Origin: Choricystis sp. odSpoLacu1
Taxonomy: Eukaryota > Chlorophyta > Trebouxiophyceae
Assembly (NCBI GenBank): GCA_958009055.1
Contig: OY253657.1
Span: 62,001 to 126,000 of the forward strand
Direction of reading: 5' to 3'
Length of the DNA: 64,000 nt
The notes beneath the pieces are model-generated. The model was not told the origin of the DNA, searched no databases, and saw only the letters and a program-made list of their open reading frames with translations. Positions 61,017-64,000 of this stretch are shown here, one piece after another. Both the position numbers and the translations under genes were made by a program. Each line of letters opens with the position of its first letter. Position 1 is the first letter of the stretch.

Positions 61017-62391
61017 TCACGCCCACCCCGCCTCTGCATCAGCATCCACCCCCTCCACCACGCTGGCCGGCACCTCCTCCCCCGCCTCGTGCAGCGTCAC
61101 CCCTGCCTCTGCTATGGGGGCGGCCCCCAAGCACTCCTCTCCTCGGTACAAAGCCACCGCCTGCCCGGGAGTCACGGCGCGCACGGGAGCGTCAAAGGCG
61201 ATTGCGAGGGCGGGAGGGGGCGGCGGCGCCGCCAGGCGGATGAGGGAGGTGGGAGTGAAGCCGGCGCTGTGCCCGGCAGACAACACGCGGCCCCACCTCA
61301 GCGGCGCACGATACCGAGCCTTGAACTGCAACGCGCCCCCCGCCGCCACCTCGGGCGGCGCCTCCCCCGCCACCCAGGATAGGGCAGCGAGCGAGGCAGA
61401 GCGGGAGAACAGAGCGGCGTGTGCGCGGCCGGGCGCAGTGAGCACGAGTTTTGAGGGCACATCCTTTCCCACCACGTACCGAGCCGCCGCCCCCCCCCCC
61501 CAACCTCGCGCGTTGGCCCAGGGTGACGGCCAGGATGTCGGTGCAGGGGCCAACATCGGGACCCGCCCAGGTGGAGGGGTTGGAGTGGCTGTCGCCGCCC
61601 ATTGGCGTTTCCGCCACCTCCACCCACCTCCCCGGCACGGGGGTTGCATACCCCGCCATGAACGCGCCGAACCGGCGCCTGCCCACGAAGCAGATGCCGG
61701 CAGACGAGCGGCGGTGGAGGAGGAAGGACAGGCCTGGGTGGGCCGCGGCCGCGGTTTTGACGTCGTTTTTTGTTAAACCACCCACCGGAAACTCTGCGGC
61801 CGCCAGCGCCGCACCGGGCACGCCCGCCAGAAAGTAGCTCTGGTCTTTTTCGGCGTCCAAGCCACGTAAGAGGCGGGGTAAGCCATTCGAGGAGGGAGCT
61901 AGGCGCGCATAGTGACCGGTGGCGAGTGTGTCGGCGCCCGCCGCGCGCGCAGCCGCGAGCAGCCGCCCAAACTTGACGGCCACGTTGCACCCCAGGTCCG
62001 GGTTGGGGGTGGTTCCGGACGCGTAGGCCGCCACAAAGGGCTCAAAAACGTCTGTCCAGTAGGGCGCGACCGCGTCGACGGTGGTGAGGGGGAGGCCGAG
62101 TGCACGTGCCGCGCGCGCGGCGGCGACCGCGTCGGCCGCCGCCGCGCAACCACCCACCGCGCCCGACGCGGCCGCGTCGTCGGCAGCCCCAGCTTCGTCG
62201 TTCCCATCCCACACGCGGGCGTGCAGGCAGATGATGTCGGAGACAGCCGGGTCGGCGGCTAGGCGGGAGGCGGCGATGGCGGAATCAACCCCGCCCGAAA
62301 GCGCGACCGCGACGGTCCGCGTCGCGGCGCGGCGCTCCGCTAAATGCCCCACCCCCACAGACAGCAGCCTGCGGGCTGTGGGAGCAGCCAT
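61017..62391 (-). CDS. MTU1: tRNA 2-thiouridylase MnmA/MTU1
   Basis: About 457 residues. VAVALSGGVDSAIAASRLA is the PP-loop that adenylates U34. WDGNDE follows, then TTPNPDLGCNVAVKFG with the catalytic Cys of the NPxxxC motif, LATGHYARL, and DAEKDQSYFLAG. SAGICFVGRRRFGAFMAGY carries the second catalytic Cys. The frame then runs into a C12 run (61490-61501); one base less gives TLGQRARLGGGAAARYVVGKDVPS and the beta-barrel end to 61017. The enzyme makes 2-thiouridine at the wobble base of Lys, Glu and Gln tRNAs in mitochondria (and plastids). Its ATG lies 6 nt after the PKR1-like stop, reading TGA-A6-ATG. Confidence 0.9.
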
Positions 62392-62397
62392 TTTTTT

Positions 62398-62712
62398 TCA
62401 GTCGTCTTTGGGCCGGCTGGTGTTGTCGTCACCGCCGCCCGTTTTGTCTGCCTCGCCAAAGAGCGCCGCGCGCTGCGCGCTCGCGTCGACGAGCCCGCCG
62501 GTCGCGCTCACAGCCCAGTTCACGCCCACAATCAACGCGGCGTCCGCCACCAGCACAACCGCCACATGCGGCCACACGGACCAGCCGGCGGGCGTGGCCA
62601 GCAGGGCGGCGAGGGCGGCGGCGGTGCCGAGGGCGGCCGCGTTGAAGAGGGCGAGGGTTGCTCCGTTGACGCCCGGGGCCAGGGCACCGTGCGCGTCGGT
62701 CAGGAAGGCCAT
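62398..62712 (-). CDS. PKR1-like small ER membrane protein (V-ATPase assembly factor family)
   Basis: 104 residues with two hydrophobic segments: LALFNAAALGTAAALAALLATPAG and VAVVLVADAALIVGVNWAVSA. The order short lead with L-x-P-G-V-N, helix, WP(H)-containing turn, helix ending in NW, then a hydrophilic tail matches the PKR1 family (F-T-P-G-x-T..NW). Yeast Pkr1 helps assemble the V-ATPase membrane sector in the ER. The tail here is acidic and Lys/Asp-rich (GEADKTGGGDDNTSRPKDD). It is the middle ORF of a three-gene, same-strand cluster with gaps of 35 and 6 nt. Confidence 0.65.
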   Translation of the reverse strand: MAFLTDAHGALAPGVNGATLALFNAAALGTAAALAALLATPAGWSVWPHVAVVLVADAALIVGVNWAVSATGGLVDASAQRAALFGEADKTGGGDDNTSRPKDD

Positions 62713-62747
62713 GCAGTGACAAAGAGAGAGAGAGAGACGGCTCTCTC

Positions 62748-62966
62748 TCAGTGCCTGTGCAGCAACGAGCGCAGCAGCAGGCCAGCGACGATGGCAGCAG
62801 CGAGCGCGGCGGCAAGCGTCGCGGCGAGCGAGCGCTGGGCGGCGGCCTGAGGGCGGCGGCGGGAGGACGGCGGCACGTCTGGCGTGTCTAGAAACGTGGT
62901 GGACGCGGTCGCCGCGTCAAAGCCAGAGGCGAGCTGCTGGTTTTTGCGGCGGCGGGCGGTTCCCAT
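62748..62966 (-). CDS. 72-aa tail-anchored membrane protein, unknown
   Basis: A short ORF starting MGTARRRKNQQLASGFD, with a Ser/Pro/Arg middle and one membrane helix at the very C-terminus (LAATLAAALAAAIVAGLLLRSLL, ending HRH). This is tail-anchor topology, in which the N-terminus stays in the cytosol. I do not recognise a family. It would be the first ORF of a possible polycistronic mRNA with the PKR1-like and MnmA genes. Support is the clean layout, not conservation. Confidence 0.5.
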   Translation of the reverse strand: MGTARRRKNQQLASGFDAATASTTFLDTPDVPPSSRRRPQAAAQRSLAATLAAALAAAIVAGLLLRSLLHRH

Positions 62967-63239
62967 TTGCGCAAATGGGAACCGAGAGTGACGGAATTTC
63001 GCGGGCCGACCTGCGGCAGACCCGCCGCATCGTTCCTTTCACGTGGGCAGCCTCTCTGCTCGTTCCTCTGGCCCGCGCCCCGCCCCAGCGCGCCCCACCA
63101 CACCACGGGCCAGACGCGGTCGACCCAGAAAAGCTACAGGGGGCGCGAGAGACTGTGAGGCGCGTTTTTTTCACGCGACCCGAAAAACCAATCCCCCCTT
63201 CTTGTCATCCCTCCCCCCCTCCAACCAACCCAACCCACC

Positions 63240-64000
63240 ATGCCCGTGATCCGTCCACCGCGCGCTCTGGCGTCGACCATCACGATCGCCGGCATCCTGC
63301 AAATCGTGCTGGCCCTGGCCGTGGCCGCCATCGTCCAACTCCACCTGCGCACGCTGGACGTCACCCGCGTCGGCCCCGCCGTCGTCGTCTCCCCGGGCAC
63401 CTGCCTGCTGGGGCCGCCAGGGGCCATCGTCGGGTCGACCTGCCACTACGCGTACCTCGTGTCCTCTGTCTCCATCTTTGCCGCGTTTGCTGTGTCTTTG
63501 CTGCGCTGCGCCCGGATCGGGTGGGGCCTCGCGCTCGAAGTCTCGTTCGCGTCCGCCATGATCGGGTGGTGGTTCGTCGCCGCCTGCGTCTTCACCAGCA
63601 AGGCGGTCGCCGCCGATCAAGCCGCCCTGCCGTCTCGCGGGTGGCGGGCGACTGTCGTCACGCTGGCGTGGGTTGAAACAGTCACATTCCTTGTCCTGGC
63701 CGCTGGCTACTCCTCCCTGGCCAAGTGGGCGCGCGCCCAGGCCGCCGCGTTGATCGCGGCGGGTGGTATGGAGATGGGGGCCGCGCCCCCGGGGGCCCCT
63801 GCCCCGGCGCAGGGGCCGCCCCCGGCTTATGGAGGGGGCGCCTTCTTTGGCGTGCCCGCCTACCCGCCGCCGCCGCCGCAGCAGCAGCCTGTGCAGTACG
63901 CGTTTGGGCCGGCGCCGGGGGCGGCGGCAGCGGCCCCCGCGCCCGCGCCACCTGTCGCGCCGCCGCCGCCCGCACCCGCGCTGCCGCCATCCGCCGCGCC
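63240..64000 (+). CDS. Four-helix membrane protein with Pro-rich tail, 3' end missing
   Basis: The protein starts MPVIRPPRALASTITIAGIL and runs off the window at residue 253. Four membrane segments are visible: ITIAGILQIVLALAVAAIVQL, AYLVSSVSIFAAFAVSLL, VSFASAMIGWWFVAACVFT and VVTLAWVETVTFLVLAAGY. Two Cys (GTCLLG, GSTCHYAY) lie in the first loop. The spacing fits MARVEL/tetraspan-like proteins, such as synaptogyrin relatives of vesicle membranes. The tail is Pro/Ala/Gly/Gln-rich and probably disordered, with PPPAYGGG and YPPPPPQQQ. The exact family is not established. Confidence 0.65.
   Translation, partial: MPVIRPPRALASTITIAGILQIVLALAVAAIVQLHLRTLDVTRVGPAVVVSPGTCLLGPPGAIVGSTCHYAYLVSSVSIFAAFAVSLLRCARIGWGLALEVSFASAMIGWWFVAACVFTSKAVAADQAALPSRGWRATVVTLAWVETVTFLVLAAGYSSLAKWARAQAAALIAAGGMEMGAAPPGAPAPAQGPPPAYGGGAFFGVPAYPPPPPQQQPVQYAFGPAPGAAAAAPAPAPPVAPPPPAPALPPSAA

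Noticed and set aside
1..64000. Bacterial contamination, suggested by tight spacing and ATGA overlap
   Set aside because: GT-AG introns, eL38, eS28, RPN9, RPB4, DPM3 and Mediator-like genes show nuclear eukaryotic DNA throughout.

Overview
This window is nuclear DNA of a eukaryote, most likely a small unicellular green alga (Chlorophyta). It is very GC-rich and the proteins are dominated by Ala/Gly/Pro/Arg. Genes carry GT-AG introns, mostly 50-190 nt. Several genes fit a photosynthetic green lineage: a RbcX-like Rubisco chaperone, a MenB-type naphthoate synthase, a plant-type HLB1 TPR protein, a UPL3-type HECT ligase and a plant-style PYD1. The species cannot be named from the sequence alone. 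Gene density is extreme: about 41 protein genes in 64 kb, often under 150 nt apart.

Layout. 0-24 kb: 3' part of an RRP6-type exosome nuclease; a winged-helix protein; a TCAIM-like J-domain protein; dihydropyrimidine dehydrogenase; a small ORF; a small mitochondrial-type protein; ataxin-10-like protein; a CLC chloride/proton exchanger; phosphomannose isomerase; cytosolic ENGase (GH85); a PWWP protein; naphthoate synthase; a reticulon; a RbcX-like protein. 24-45 kb: MED25-like, an RMD-type TPR protein, an FHA-like unknown, proteasome RPN9, ribosomal eL38, mitochondrial thioredoxin, a GT4 glycosyltransferase, an acidic mitochondrial-type protein, ribosomal eS28, a JMJD4-like JmjC oxygenase, a COG2-like tether candidate, an organellar EF-P, acylaminoacyl-peptidase and HLB1. 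45-64 kb: UPL3, an SLC9B-like antiporter, DPM3, RPB4, a tRNA-fMet-like sequence, an aspartoacylase-type protein, bL36m overlapping an eEF1A methyltransferase, an AI-2E/PerM-type permease, uL2m, a signal-peptide protein, MnmA/MTU1, a PKR1-like protein, a tiny tail-anchored protein and a truncated four-helix membrane protein.

The genes are mostly housekeeping: RNA decay and transcription, proteasome and ubiquitin, mitochondrial translation (uL2m, bL36m, EF-P, MnmA) and glycan/mannose metabolism (ENGase, PMI, DPM3). Two loci are packed like operons. In one, three ORFs on the minus strand are separated by 35 and 6 nt (72-aa membrane protein, PKR1-like, MnmA). In the other, the bL36m stop and the eEF1A methyltransferase start overlap as ATGA. 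Both are candidates for the polycistronic mRNAs known from green algae.

A caution on quality: at least a dozen genes need exactly one repeat unit removed from a C/G homopolymer or a (CG)n run to keep their frame. This looks like a systematic sequence error more than biology. Those CDS are listed with their outer bounds, and the suspect run is named in each entry.
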